DNA from: DAOUJI01 sp965224415
Lineage (GTDB): Bacteria > Chloroflexota > Dehalococcoidia > Lucifugimonadales > JAGWBF01
Length of the DNA: 64,000 nt
NCBI GenBank assembly: GCA_965224415.1
Contig: CBDCZB010000004.1
Location: 124,001 to 188,000 of the forward strand
Direction of reading: 5' to 3'
A program made the position numbers and the translations under genes. The notes beneath the pieces are model-generated. The model did no database searches, had not been told where the DNA came from, and saw only the letters and a list, made by a program, of their open reading frames with translations. Positions 41,346 through 51,481 of this stretch are shown one piece after another; positions within the stretch are counted from its first letter, which is position 1; each line of letters opens with the position of its first letter.

Positions 41346-41543
41346 ATGGCAACGCTGACATTGCGTAAACAGGAACCGGACACAACCGCGGAACATCCAC
41401 ACCGGCACAAGCTTCTCACTGCCATGAAAGAACGCTTTGCGTCGTTCTTGACCCAGCTGTCAGGGCCTCCCAGGACGAAACGCAACCGGGTCAACGACCA
41501 GTTGTTCACCAACAGGTTCGACATTTTGTACCCCAGAGGATAG
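41346..41543 (+). CDS. Small ORF, unknown (65 aa)
   Basis: A 65-residue basic peptide: MATLTLRKQEPDTTAEHPHR, then helix-like LTAMKERFASFLTQL and an end NRVNDQLFTNRFDILYPRG. AGAGGG 6 bases upstream supports translation. No known family, no membrane segment. It follows the AT-rich island. A short coding-by-chance frame is a real alternative. Confidence 0.35.
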   Translation: MATLTLRKQEPDTTAEHPHRHKLLTAMKERFASFLTQLSGPPRTKRNRVNDQLFTNRFDILYPRG

Positions 41544-41716
41544 ATTGGTCCTCGGTCAAATTGAGTAACGCCGCCGGCCGGAGCCATCCCACCCATTTCT
41601 CTCCGGCTTAGGTGTTTTGCCAACGGGACGGCGCCCCCTCTTCCCTACACCGCCAGCCGTCCCGCTGGCTCGATTACTACAGCAATATACGCAGCCTGCC
41701 TCTCCTCGCCGTTCAT

Positions 41717-42214
41717 ATGAAGGTCAAGCTCAAAGACCGGCAAGTTCTCATCGACGCTCCCAGGGAGTTGGTCTTCCAGATGCTCAGCGCCATCGGCAAG
41801 GGCAGTCTGCCGGGCGGGAACGAGTCTTCACGGGTCATCGAACGAAACGGCGACGAAATCATCGCAGAATTCCTTACGCCGTCGGGATCCAAGGTCTATC
41901 GCACCGTCGAACGGGTCGTCCTCTACCCTCATGAACGGATCACCTACCACCACCTGGAAGGCCCCTTAAGCTTTTCCGAAGAGGCCTTCACACTTGAGGA
42001 CACAGACGACGGCTGCCGACTCAGCTATTGGGGCGTCATTGAGTGCAAGGCGTGGTTTCTGCCGGGAGCAGGTTGGCTCATCGCTTGGACCTACGCTCGT
42101 TCGAAGTACAACTCCATCATCCAAGACCATATGGCGAGATTGAAAGCAGCCGCCGAGGCCCGGGCCGCTCGAAGTCACGTCTTTCCGCGAACACGGACTG
42201 TCCAGGGCGAATAG
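41717..42214 (+). CDS. SRPBCC-superfamily (polyketide cyclase-like) protein
   Basis: A 165-residue START/SRPBCC-fold protein. MKVKLKDRQVLIDAPRELVF is the typical first strand and helix, followed by SRVIERNGDEIIAEFLTPSG near residue 38, YRTVERVVLYPHERITYHHL near residue 61, FTLEDTDDGCRLSYWG near residue 92 and a C-terminal amphipathic helix. The fold binds hydrophobic ligands. ATG 41717 is chosen by similarity; the longer frame lacks it. The gene lies 108 bases before the ABC exporter cluster. Confidence 0.75.
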   Translation: MKVKLKDRQVLIDAPRELVFQMLSAIGKGSLPGGNESSRVIERNGDEIIAEFLTPSGSKVYRTVERVVLYPHERITYHHLEGPLSFSEEAFTLEDTDDGCRLSYWGVIECKAWFLPGAGWLIAWTYARSKYNSIIQDHMARLKAAAEARAARSHVFPRTRTVQGE

Positions 42215-42322
42215 GCTCAGGAAACCAGGTCGGCAGCCGCCAATATCCGTATGCGTCCCAAGACGAGTGTCTTGCCTCTTCCCTACGCACACGGATACGG
42301 GTTACTCTGATGCTCACACGTC

Positions 42323-45300
42323 ATGGGTTCGCTGAAAGTTCTACTGTGGCTATTGCCCAAGCGCCTCAAGTCCTCGTGGATGTTGTTGGCGGTGGCTGGC
42401 TTCGGCGCTCTGGCGTCGGTGACAATCATGGCCGTAGGGGCAGGGCATTCGAACGCCCTGGCCGAAGGCGGCCTGATTTACGCGCTGGAGACTACCCCCT
42501 CCATATCTCTCAACGTCCATATCATCGCCCAGAACAGGCCTCTGGAGCCCACTGACTACCCTGTTCTCCGCTCCACTATAGAAGACGGAACAGCCGTCGC
42601 CTTGGGGTACGCTTTAGCCGACGGTCACCAGCGGAGCGGACGCACCACACCGGACTTACCCTTCGTTCAGGCCCTTGACGGAACCCCACCTTCCCGGGGC
42701 GGCCCGGTAGGCCAGATTTATTTCCTGACGGACATCGAGAACCATTCCAGGCTTACGGCCGGCAGGTGGCCATCCGAAGCCCCGGTAGCCCACGACGGCG
42801 GCCTGGAGATGGAAACGGTTGTCGGAGTCGACGTGGCCACCAGACTCGGATGGGATGTTGGGACTAAGGTGTTCCTCTTGCCCTTCGCATTCGATCCGTC
42901 CCAAGGAATAACTTTGGACATCGTCGGAGTTGCCGAGCCTCTGGACGCTCGCGAGGAGTATTGGGCGGGCCAGTCTTCCACCTACTTCAATATTGTCAAC
43001 CCACCTTTCGGACCGTCGATAGTCCCGGTGGTCATCAGAGAGGGCGACTTTTTCCGGGGCTTGGGCCAGAGATTCCCTCTATTGGTAGGGAATTTCTCGT
43101 GGCTCTACGATGTGGAAAGAGGTCTGATTGACGCATCACTGGTGCAACCCACCATAGATGCCTTGTCCAACCTGGAGACCGATCTCAACAAGAGCTATCC
43201 AAGGACCCTGGTGCTAACCGCCCTGGATTCCACGCTGCAGGAATTCCAGGTAGAGCTGTTGGAAGCCAGGGTGGGCATTTTCTTGTTCGTCTCCATGGTG
43301 GGGTTGGTGATTCTTTATTTTCTGGCTGTGACATTAAGCTCGGTGGCCCGCATCCAGTCGTCTGAAGCGGGTCTCTTCAAGAGCCGCGGAGCCAGCGGTA
43401 AGCAGTTGGTTGGGCTGATGGCTGCGGAATGGGTGGGGCTGGTTCTAGCGGCCATGGCCCTTGGACCGTTGATTGCCTGGGCGCTGGTGAAGTTCCTGCT
43501 GGCGGAGGGCATCGACCCTGCGGGGTTGGGGCGGACCATCCCTGTGGGTCTCAGCAAGGACATGTACCTGATCGGCGCATTAGGGGGCGTCCTGAGCCTC
43601 GTTGTCATAGCCGTTACAGGGGCTGGGTTGGCGAGGATCGGACTGGTGGAGTTCTTGAGGTCCCGCTCCAGGCCCCCTGAGAAGCCCATTGTACAGCGTT
43701 ACTACTTGGACTTGTTGGTCCTGGTAGTCGTAGGGTTCCTCTGGTGGCAGATAGAGCAGAGAGGTGGGTTTCTGGAGAGAGACGTGCTCAGCGGCGCCTT
43801 GGAAGGCGATCTCACTCTGCGTCTAGGTCCTGTGTTGCTGCTCCTTGGGGCAGCCCTCTTTACCTTCCGGCTCGTTCCCTTCCTGTACAGGTCGGCTGCC
43901 TGGCTGAGCAGCGTTGCGGCGCCGGCATGGGTGGACTTCGCGCTCCGGAGGGCGGCGCGTGATCCCGTGCCCTACGGCGCCGTCTTTATTATGCTCATGG
44001 TTGCCGCGGCGGTCGGGGTGTTTGCCGCCACCTTCCAGTCAACCGTGGCCAGCAGTTCCAGTCACCAGTCCCTGTACTGGTCTGGAGGAGACCTGGCGCT
44101 GATAGATCCAGGGACTTTCCACCAAGAAACCGTCGATTCGCTGGCTGCCTTGGAAGGGGTCGAGGCTGTCAGTCCGTTTTCCTGGTTCCCGGTGCGTATG
44201 GCGGACAGAGTGACCCGGGCTGGCGCCACGTTGGTGGCACTTGACCCCGCCACGCTGCCGGAAACAGCCTGGTTCAGGAGCGATTTCGCCGACGATAGCC
44301 TGGAAGGTCTGATGTCGTCGATCCGGACCACTGAAACACCGGAGATGGATTCGGTGACCGTCCCGCTCGGCGCTGAGACGATTGGAGTATGGGTCGACGG
44401 CAGCGAACTTAGGGAAGACCACTCGCAAATCACGATATGGGCCAGGGTATCTGACTCTATTGGGATTCATCACAGCTTGATACTGTACGACAAGTCCGTG
44501 GAGGGGGAGGAAGGGCGCCTGATTCCCGGCGCTGGCTGGACCTTTCTGGAAGGATCCCTCCCTTCGGTGCAGAAATTCCGGGAACCCTTTGGGCTGGTGT
44601 CTATATTCGCGACGTTGCCCAACAGGGGATCAGCAACCCAGACTCCAGGCGGTGTCGTTCACCTTGACGACGTCACGGCCAAAGGGCCTGGTGTTGGCGG
44701 GCCGGACGGGCTTGTGATTGAAGGGTTCGAGTCTGGGTTGATCTCTCTTGGTTGGCGTCTTCTTCCCAATGCGGTTCGAGAAGCAGACGTGATGACTCTG
44801 TCCGATAGGGCTGCCAGGAGCGGGGCGCAGGGAATTAGGCTGGCCTGGGCGCGCTCCATGGGACAGCCGCCAAAGGGCATATTCATACCGCCTGGCGTGT
44901 ACCCGCTGCCTGCGATCGGAGGGCCCGGGTATGTCGTGGGCCAGCACCAACGCATCTGGGCAAACGATCCTCTGTTGACGCTGGACATCAGGGCAACGGC
45001 CCGTTACTTCCCGACCCTGGACCCCGGACTAAGCCCCTTTTTGATTGTGTCCCACCGGGACTATAACCGGCTGGTGAGCCGCATGCCCAACGGCAAGCCC
45101 CTGCCCCGTCCGAATGAGCTGTGGCTGGGCCTTGATTCCTCAACCCCCAGGAGCTCCATTATCGAATCAATCAACGCGGAGAACGTCGCCAGACTGTCGG
45201 GTTCGGTGCGCATCAGGGACAGCCGGGCCTATGAGGAGCTGGCTGCCAGCAATCCCCTCGAAGGAGGGGGATGGAATTCCCTGGCCTTGGTGAGCCTATC

Positions 45301-45691
45301 GTCGTTGACTCTGGCGGTTGCGCTGGCTCTGGGGATCTTCGCCGCGGTGTCGGTGCGCACTGCCCAGATTGACTTGACGGTGGTCAGAGCGTTGGGGTTC
45401 TCCCGCAGGCAGTTGATAATGTCTCTGGCAGTGGAGCGGCTGCTGAGCGCCGTTTTGGCGGTGGGGATGGGAGCGGCGCTGGGTTACGGAATAAGCCGAT
45501 GGACCTTGGGGTTGTTGGACACCACACTCACGGGCCGCGATATACTTCCTCCAATGATAACCACCTATAACGGGATGCTAATGACCGCTCTGGCTGTGGA
45601 CTTGGGAATCGTGCTGGCGGCGGCGGTGCTGTTTACAGCCCTGATGGCCGGCAGGCTAGACCAGACGGAAGCTCTTCGGAGCGGGCAATAG
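42323..45691 (+). CDS. Giant FtsX/MacB-type ABC transporter permease 1
   Basis: An 1122-residue permease. One N-terminal membrane helix (about 17-37, SSWMLLAVAGFGALASVTIM) is followed by a large external region. The first FtsX-like core is near 315-440 (LFVSMVGLVILYFLAVTLSS, then GLFKSRGASGKQLVGLMAAE), further helices lie at about 475-565, and a second external region runs to about 985. A second FtsX core follows (ALVSLSSLTLAVALALGIFA, VRALGFSRRQLIMSLAVERL). It belongs to the LolCE/MacB mechanotransmission type, with the external domains unusually long. Its stop lies 5 bases before the second permease. Together with the two ATPases it forms one exporter or lipid/peptide-extraction locus. Confidence 0.88.
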   Translation: MGSLKVLLWLLPKRLKSSWMLLAVAGFGALASVTIMAVGAGHSNALAEGGLIYALETTPSISLNVHIIAQNRPLEPTDYPVLRSTIEDGTAVALGYALADGHQRSGRTTPDLPFVQALDGTPPSRGGPVGQIYFLTDIENHSRLTAGRWPSEAPVAHDGGLEMETVVGVDVATRLGWDVGTKVFLLPFAFDPSQGITLDIVGVAEPLDAREEYWAGQSSTYFNIVNPPFGPSIVPVVIREGDFFRGLGQRFPLLVGNFSWLYDVERGLIDASLVQPTIDALSNLETDLNKSYPRTLVLTALDSTLQEFQVELLEARVGIFLFVSMVGLVILYFLAVTLSSVARIQSSEAGLFKSRGASGKQLVGLMAAEWVGLVLAAMALGPLIAWALVKFLLAEGIDPAGLGRTIPVGLSKDMYLIGALGGVLSLVVIAVTGAGLARIGLVEFLRSRSRPPEKPIVQRYYLDLLVLVVVGFLWWQIEQRGGFLERDVLSGALEGDLTLRLGPVLLLLGAALFTFRLVPFLYRSAAWLSSVAAPAWVDFALRRAARDPVPYGAVFIMLMVAAAVGVFAATFQSTVASSSSHQSLYWSGGDLALIDPGTFHQETVDSLAALEGVEAVSPFSWFPVRMADRVTRAGATLVALDPATLPETAWFRSDFADDSLEGLMSSIRTTETPEMDSVTVPLGAETIGVWVDGSELREDHSQITIWARVSDSIGIHHSLILYDKSVEGEEGRLIPGAGWTFLEGSLPSVQKFREPFGLVSIFATLPNRGSATQTPGGVVHLDDVTAKGPGVGGPDGLVIEGFESGLISLGWRLLPNAVREADVMTLSDRAARSGAQGIRLAWARSMGQPPKGIFIPPGVYPLPAIGGPGYVVGQHQRIWANDPLLTLDIRATARYFPTLDPGLSPFLIVSHRDYNRLVSRMPNGKPLPRPNELWLGLDSSTPRSSIIESINAENVARLSGSVRIRDSRAYEELAASNPLEGGGWNSLALVSLSSLTLAVALALGIFAAVSVRTAQIDLTVVRALGFSRRQLIMSLAVERLLSAVLAVGMGAALGYGISRWTLGLLDTTLTGRDILPPMITTYNGMLMTALAVDLGIVLAAAVLFTALMAGRLDQTEALRSGQ

Positions 45692-45696
45692 AAAGC

Positions 45697-48600
45697 ATGT
45701 CGTTCCTCAAGCTGGCGTACATAATCTCGGTGCGCAGGATTATCTCAAGCTGGAAACTTGAGCTGGCTCTCTTGATTGGCATCACCGCCGCGGTGGCCCT
45801 GATGTCCAGCGGCGTCGTCTTCTCAGAGTTGCTAGCCGACGTGGCCCTCCGACAGACCCTGGAGGAAGCTTCCCCAGAGGACGCGAACATCTCCGTGCGA
45901 GCATTCAACAACCTGGAGGACCCAGCGTTTATCTCAAGGGAAGACACCGTCTACGAAAAGACCTTGGACACGGTGCAAGGACGAGTCACCCGGCGGCTGG
46001 ACGAGTACACCAGGGAGCAGGTCTACATGGTCGAGACCATCACTTTCCTGTTCCAGGGCCATCCGCATTTGGAGTTGGAGTTTGAGGTGCGACCCCGGGG
46101 ACGGCTCAAGTATTTGCAGGGTATGCTCGACAACCCGCCCGGAAGGGCTGCCGACAGAGTGGAACTGCTCAGGGGCGCACGGCCCAATTCTCGAGGCGTC
46201 GGTGATGACGGAGTCTTGGAGGTTGCTCTGGAGGAGGAGGGAGCCGCTCTCTTGGACTTGGACGTTGGCGACAGAATGGAGATATTTCCGGCATCAGGAA
46301 ACACTAAAAAGGTTCCGGTTGCGGTGGAGATAGTTGGAGTTTTTAAGGCGCTGGACCTGCAAGATGAGTTCTGGTTCGGGAACACATACGCTTTCAACTC
46401 GACCAGGAACGAATTCCCGATGGTGCACATGTTCACCTCGGAACCCGCCATCACCAATATTGCAGCGGGGGCATATCCTGGCCTCCAGTTCGACACCATA
46501 TGGTTCTACTTCCTGGACAGACAGAGCGTCACCGCCGATGAGGTAGGTCAGCTGCAGAGAATGCTTGCCAGTCTTCAGTTCGACGTGCCGGCCAATGTTC
46601 CCAACGGCTCCATCCGCGTCACGCTGGACGACGTGTTGGACCGCTATGAACAGAGGCTGCTTCTGGCCAGGGTTCCTCTGTTCCTGTTAGTGTTCCTAGT
46701 CACAGTCATCCTCATATATTTCATGGCGCTTATGACGGGATTAATCGTAAAGTCCCGTTCCAACGAAATTTCCCTGATGAAAAGCCGCGGGTCAACCAGT
46801 CTTCAGATAGGGATGCTGGCTGCCGTGGAAGGGCTGTTGCTGGCAGGGCCGGCATTGGTGGTGGGATTGGCCCTTGGTGTTGGAGTGTCCCGGGCGTTGG
46901 GAGGGCTTTTCTTTGACGTGGGAGTCAGTGGAGAACTTCCGGCCACAAGCCTATCAACCGGGGCCATTCTGCTGGGTTTGGCAGGCGCCCTGATGGCCGT
47001 AAGTGTTTTCACCATCGCCTCCGTAATGGCGGCCCGACATGGCATAGTTGAGCTGCGCCAAACGGGCGCCCGGCCTCCAAGTGTGCCCTTTATCCACCGT
47101 TATTATCTGGACCTGCTCTTATTGGCGTTGATAGGCCTTCTCTGGTGGCAGCTTCAGACAAGAGAAACTGTGCTGGTGCGATCCATAGGACCTGACGGCG
47201 CCGCGATTGACTTTACGCTCCTGATTGGACCCGTGTTGGGTCTGATCGCGTTCGGCTTGATTGTGATGCGTTTCCTGCCGATGGCATTCAGCCTGGCGGC
47301 AAACTTGATGCAGCCCGTTGCGCCCCCTTGGCTCTTGCAGGCTATGAGGCATGTGTCCAGAGACCCAATAGTCCCAGGCTCGATGGTCGTGCTGCTGATA
47401 ATGGGCGTCGCGTTGGGCGTCCTGGGAAGCTCTTTCAGTTCCACTCTGGAGGGCAGCCAGCGTGACCGAGGACTCTACGAGTCGGGAGCCGACCTCAGGC
47501 TGGAATATACAGTTTCCCGGCAATACCGGCCAACGCTGGGGCTGGCAGAGGCCGTGGAGGGGGTGGACGGATTGGTCGAAGCGGCGGAGGTCAAGCGCAC
47601 CTCTGGGAGTCCTCTAACCACCGGGTTCAACACGGGCAATCTGGCCATCATTGGGGTGGAATCAGAGAGAATCGGGGAAGTGGTCTGGGACAGGCCCGAC
47701 TTCTCAAGAGAAGGAGACTTGAAGGATGCCCTTAGCATTCTCAGGTCCGCCACGGGCTCCCTGGGTCTGGACGACAGCGGAATCCCTTTGCCCGAAGACG
47801 CTTCCGGTCTGTCCCTTTGGGTCAACCGCACCAGACCCGATACGCGAAACCGGCTCTATGTGCGCCTCCAGGATTCCAGGGGAACCTATTTCGACAGCGA
47901 ATTGGGGAGGTTGGACTTCACTGGCTGGATGAAGCTGCAAGCCCCGATATCCCCAGCGGTGTTGGGCCGGAGCTCCAGGAACAGAATACCGCCGCCTCAT
48001 GTTGTCCCGCCCTACCGTGCGCTGGCCATCCACGGTTCCACGTCCGGGTTCGGAAGCTCATCCGGGTCCGGGAGTCTGCTGTTGAGCGATTTTGCGGTGA
48101 CAACCTCTCGAGGAGAGCAAGTTCTCGATTCTTTCGAGTCAGTAGAACAGTGGCACGCTCTGGATGACTATTCCAAACCGGGCCTCTACTATCTGGAAGA
48201 GACTATGGCTGCCGCAAGAGACGGCAGGCAAAGCTCCGCCAGGTTCACCTGGTCCCCAGGAGGAACGGGAATTCGAGGCGTCAAGACCGGAGCCGGTGAG
48301 CCTCCCATTCCAGCCTTGGTGAGCAGTTCGTTCCTGGACGTGGCCGAGGCCGAACCGGGAGACCGGGTTGGCGTCTTTGGACTGACCACGGCCCTTCCCA
48401 TAGAGATCACCGGCGTTGTCGAGTATTTCCCGACTATGAAGGACCCAGAAAAGACGCCTTTTGTCGTAGTTGACTTGGCGGCCCTCAACCACTACGTGAA
48501 CCTCCATGCAAGGAACCTGGTGGGCGGCAGCAACGAGTTGTGGGTGAGTCTGGACGGAAGCGGTGATTACGCCGACGGAGCAGCCGCACTCCTGGAAAGC

Positions 48601-49104
48601 TCTGGAATTAGAGTGGTGGAAACTCACGTTGCAGCGGACATCGTAGAGGAGCGTCTTGACCAACCCTTGGTGAACGCCGGATGGGGCGGCATGTTGTCAA
48701 TAATGTTCATGGCTCTGGTGTTGGTCAACGCTACGGCTGTGATGCTCTTTTGCTATATGAATATCCAGGAGAGAAAGACCGAATTCGCATTGCTTCGCGC
48801 CATCGGTTTCTCCAATCTCCAGATAAACGCTGTGGCATGGTTCGACTTGCTTCTAATAGTGGCGTTGGGCCTGGGGCTTGGAACTCTAGCCGGGGTGTGG
48901 ATGGGAGTGGGTTTGCTGCCGGTGTTGGAAGTGGCGGAGCAGGGGACGCGAATCGTTCCGCCCATGACACTCAAGACGAATTCGTTGTCGCTCCTTATAC
49001 TGTCTCTGGCACTCGTAGGGGTTACCGCCCTATCTCTCGCATGGTCGTTTTGGTTGAATGGACGAGTCGAGGTGCAGAGAGTCCTTAGGATAGGAGAGGC
49101 GTAG
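45697..49104 (+). CDS. Giant FtsX/MacB-type ABC transporter permease 2
   Basis: An 1135-residue paralogue of the preceding permease with the same order of parts: N-terminal helix (ISSWKLELALLIGITAAVAL), external domain, FtsX core near 330-450 (LFLLVFLVTVILIYFMALMT and ISLMKSRGSTSLQIGMLAAV), helices to about 570, external domain, and a C-terminal FtsX core (LLRAIGFSNLQINAVAWFDL). LDLLLLALIGLLWWQL parallels LDLLVLVVVGFLWWQ of its neighbour. The two likely form a heterodimer. Similarity is throughout, so tandem gene duplication is the simplest origin. Confidence 0.88.
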   Translation: MSFLKLAYIISVRRIISSWKLELALLIGITAAVALMSSGVVFSELLADVALRQTLEEASPEDANISVRAFNNLEDPAFISREDTVYEKTLDTVQGRVTRRLDEYTREQVYMVETITFLFQGHPHLELEFEVRPRGRLKYLQGMLDNPPGRAADRVELLRGARPNSRGVGDDGVLEVALEEEGAALLDLDVGDRMEIFPASGNTKKVPVAVEIVGVFKALDLQDEFWFGNTYAFNSTRNEFPMVHMFTSEPAITNIAAGAYPGLQFDTIWFYFLDRQSVTADEVGQLQRMLASLQFDVPANVPNGSIRVTLDDVLDRYEQRLLLARVPLFLLVFLVTVILIYFMALMTGLIVKSRSNEISLMKSRGSTSLQIGMLAAVEGLLLAGPALVVGLALGVGVSRALGGLFFDVGVSGELPATSLSTGAILLGLAGALMAVSVFTIASVMAARHGIVELRQTGARPPSVPFIHRYYLDLLLLALIGLLWWQLQTRETVLVRSIGPDGAAIDFTLLIGPVLGLIAFGLIVMRFLPMAFSLAANLMQPVAPPWLLQAMRHVSRDPIVPGSMVVLLIMGVALGVLGSSFSSTLEGSQRDRGLYESGADLRLEYTVSRQYRPTLGLAEAVEGVDGLVEAAEVKRTSGSPLTTGFNTGNLAIIGVESERIGEVVWDRPDFSREGDLKDALSILRSATGSLGLDDSGIPLPEDASGLSLWVNRTRPDTRNRLYVRLQDSRGTYFDSELGRLDFTGWMKLQAPISPAVLGRSSRNRIPPPHVVPPYRALAIHGSTSGFGSSSGSGSLLLSDFAVTTSRGEQVLDSFESVEQWHALDDYSKPGLYYLEETMAAARDGRQSSARFTWSPGGTGIRGVKTGAGEPPIPALVSSSFLDVAEAEPGDRVGVFGLTTALPIEITGVVEYFPTMKDPEKTPFVVVDLAALNHYVNLHARNLVGGSNELWVSLDGSGDYADGAAALLESSGIRVVETHVAADIVEERLDQPLVNAGWGGMLSIMFMALVLVNATAVMLFCYMNIQERKTEFALLRAIGFSNLQINAVAWFDLLLIVALGLGLGTLAGVWMGVGLLPVLEVAEQGTRIVPPMTLKTNSLSLLILSLALVGVTALSLAWSFWLNGRVEVQRVLRIGEA

Positions 49105-49140
49105 CACGATGGCGACAGCCGCATCTGACTGGAGATGAGA

Positions 49141-50121
49141 ATGAGAAACCGCGGCAGGAACACTCGTACGGCTGATTTGGACGCGGCCCGTGGACGGGAA
49201 ACGCAGGACCCTTTGATGGCCGCCGACCGCCCGTACATTGAGTGCTGGGACCTGTTCAAGATATACAAGAGGGCTGACCTGGAAGTCGTGGCGTTGAGGG
49301 GAGTGGACGTCGAGGTCCGGTCCGGTGAGATGGTAGGCATCGTAGGGACCAGCGGAAGCGGCAAGAGCACCCTGCTCAACATTCTGTCAGGGCTGGACAG
49401 GCCCTCAGCCGGTCAGGTGAGGGTCGGGAACCGGGACCTGCTGGACATCTCGGACAGGGAACTGGTGATATACCGAAGATTGGAAGTCGGTTTCGTTTGG
49501 CAGGCGACCGGACGAAACCTGGCCCCCTATCTAAACGTGCAGGAGAACCTTGAACTGCCTATGGCTATCGCCGGAGTGGAAGGAGGAGCCCGGAGAAGGC
49601 GGGTTAGGGAGTTGTTGGAAGCGTTGGGAATCGGCGACAAGGCTCGCAGGCTGCCTCACGAGCTTTCCGGAGGCGAGCAGCAGAGGGCGGCCATCGGAGT
49701 AGCCATGTCCACTCAGCCTCCGTTGATTCTGGCGGACGAACCTACGGGTGAGCTGGACAACCAGACGGGAACCCAGGTCATCGAGCTGCTGAGAAGCATG
49801 AACCGCAACTACGGCGTCACTGTAATAATAGTGACCCACCATCCCGGTGTGACTGAGGCCGTCGACAGGGTCTTGCACATCAGGGACGGGCGAATAAGCT
49901 CCGAGACCTATATGCATCTGACGTACCAGCGGTCGGGGGAAAGGGTCGAGCAGGAATACCTCGTCGTGGACCGCGCAGGACGTCTTCAGCTTCCTCAGGG
50001 CTATTCCGACCGGTTCAGGTCGGCTCGTCTGGCCACAGCCCAAGTGGACGGAGAACAGGTCACCATAAGGCCAGCCACCGGAGAGGCGGTTTCCCGGAAC
50101 GAGCCGGAGACTCCGTCCTGA
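49141..50121 (+). CDS. ABC transporter ATP-binding protein (MacB/LolD type) with C-terminal extension
   Basis: A 326-residue ATPase. Walker A GTSGSGKSTLLNILSG near residue 76, Q loop WQATGRNLAPYLNVQENLEL, signature ELSGGEQQRAAIGVAMS near residue 179, Walker B LILADEPTGELD near residue 198, and H loop IIVTHHPG. After about residue 245 there is an extra 80-residue tail of unknown function (SETYMHLTYQRSGERVEQEY), absent from typical LolD. ATG 49141 is supported by GGAG six bases upstream. It lies 37 bases after permease 2 and serves the same transporter. Confidence 0.92.
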   Translation: MRNRGRNTRTADLDAARGRETQDPLMAADRPYIECWDLFKIYKRADLEVVALRGVDVEVRSGEMVGIVGTSGSGKSTLLNILSGLDRPSAGQVRVGNRDLLDISDRELVIYRRLEVGFVWQATGRNLAPYLNVQENLELPMAIAGVEGGARRRRVRELLEALGIGDKARRLPHELSGGEQQRAAIGVAMSTQPPLILADEPTGELDNQTGTQVIELLRSMNRNYGVTVIIVTHHPGVTEAVDRVLHIRDGRISSETYMHLTYQRSGERVEQEYLVVDRAGRLQLPQGYSDRFRSARLATAQVDGEQVTIRPATGEAVSRNEPETPS

Positions 50122-50247
50122 ATCGGCTTGGTCTCAATGTCAGTCAGGACCGGAAGGTTCTGGATAGGGAAGCCCAGTGTTAGGTGATAAGACCGTTCGG
50201 GCACAGGTGAGCGACCAGATGACAAATGCAGCGCCTGCGAGGGTGGA

Positions 50248-50637
50248 GTGACCACGCCTTTCCGTAAGGGCTTTTCCAGGGCGCCGTTCGTGCTGGCTCC
50301 AATTATGGGAGCCGGTTTCGCTGCGACCTTTATTGTAAACGACCTTCCCTTCGGCGCCTGGGTTTACGTGCCGGTTGCGATAGTGTTACTAGGGGCAATT
50401 CCATTCCTGGCAGGTTGGTTGTCGCCCAGGCTTAGTAAAATCGTGCTTTTCCCCGCCAGTGTGCTGGCGAGTCTCAGCGTGGGGTTTGCAGTTTACGGCG
50501 TCGATGCTGACGTTGAGCCCATTTCATATACCGTGCTGCTCACTCTGATATATGGTGGTTTGGCCTCGGTGGGATTTTTTGTCGGATGGGTCCTGCGTGG
50601 CCATGAGTTCATCAATCATCCTCGTGGGGGAATATAA
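50248..50637 (+). CDS. Small four-helix membrane protein in the ABC locus
   Basis: A 129-residue protein with about four hydrophobic segments (FVLAPIMGAGFAATFIVNDL, WVYVPVAIVLLGAIPFLAGW, IVLFPASVLASLSVGFAVYG, and TVLLTLIYGGLASVGFFVGW). No soluble domain. Not recognised; possibly an accessory membrane subunit of the exporter, as it sits between the two ATPase genes. Start is GTG after GGTGGA. Confidence 0.65.
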   Translation: MTTPFRKGFSRAPFVLAPIMGAGFAATFIVNDLPFGAWVYVPVAIVLLGAIPFLAGWLSPRLSKIVLFPASVLASLSVGFAVYGVDADVEPISYTVLLTLIYGGLASVGFFVGWVLRGHEFINHPRGGI

Positions 50638-50736
50638 GTTGAGTCGATTGGAGCGGAGGTCTGGGCTCAGGTCGGGGATGCGTGAACGCCAAAACGTAGA
50701 ATTGGCCCGTGTCCGTCGACAAGTGAGGCGGACTGG

Positions 50737-51465
50737 ATGACGACTACGGGCGCCCTCATCTCCACCCGTGAGCTGACCCGCACCTTCGGCTCAGGGGACC
50801 GGGCCGTGACCGCCGTCAAGAGTGTCAGCCTAGACGTGTTCACCGGGGAGTTTCTGGCCGTGGTGGGACGTTCGGGTTCGGGAAAGACGACGCTGCTCAA
50901 TCTCATGGCAGGGCTAGACCGTGCCACAACTGGAAGCGTCGTATTCGAGGGCGCTGAACTCACCTCCATGTCTGACGCCGACCTCACCGAACTGCGGAAA
51001 CGCAGCATAGGTTTCGTCTTCCAGTCGTTCGGGCTGATGCCGCTGCTGTCGGCATACGAGAACGTTGAGCTGCCTCTCCACATCAGGGGAGTCGGCTGGC
51101 GGGAGCGTAGGCGGCGTGCTCACGACGTCCTAGAGTCCGTGGGGTTGGGTTCGAGAGCCCGTCACCGGCCCTACGAGCTTTCCGGTGGTGAACAACAGCG
51201 AGTGGCCATCGCCAGGGCCTTGGCCCCAGAACCCCAGGTGATATTCGCGGATGAACCCACCGGGGAGTTGGACACACAGACCGCCATGACCATCGGTTCC
51301 ATTTTGGGGGATGTGGTCGGCTCTCAAGGCGTAACGGTAATTGTGGCCACCCATGACCTTGCAATTGCCGAACTCAGTTCCCGCACCATCGAGTTGGTCG
51401 ACGGCAGCCTGGTCAACGACTCGGCTGCCCCTGCAGGCCCTCAAGAAGGGGTTGAACATCCGTAG
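50737..51465 (+). CDS. ABC transporter ATP-binding protein (MacB/LolD type) 2
   Basis: A 242-residue ATPase of normal LolD length: Walker A GRSGSGKTTLLNLMAG near residue 46, Q-loop FVFQSFGLMPLLSAYENVEL, signature ELSGGEQQRVAIARALA near residue 147, Walker B VIFADEPTGELD near residue 168, and H loop VATHDLAIAE. With the first ATPase it likely energises the two permeases. It is the last gene of the exporter locus. Confidence 0.92.
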   Translation: MTTTGALISTRELTRTFGSGDRAVTAVKSVSLDVFTGEFLAVVGRSGSGKTTLLNLMAGLDRATTGSVVFEGAELTSMSDADLTELRKRSIGFVFQSFGLMPLLSAYENVELPLHIRGVGWRERRRRAHDVLESVGLGSRARHRPYELSGGEQQRVAIARALAPEPQVIFADEPTGELDTQTAMTIGSILGDVVGSQGVTVIVATHDLAIAELSSRTIELVDGSLVNDSAAPAGPQEGVEHP

Positions 51466-51481
51466 AAGAGAGTTTTAAGTC

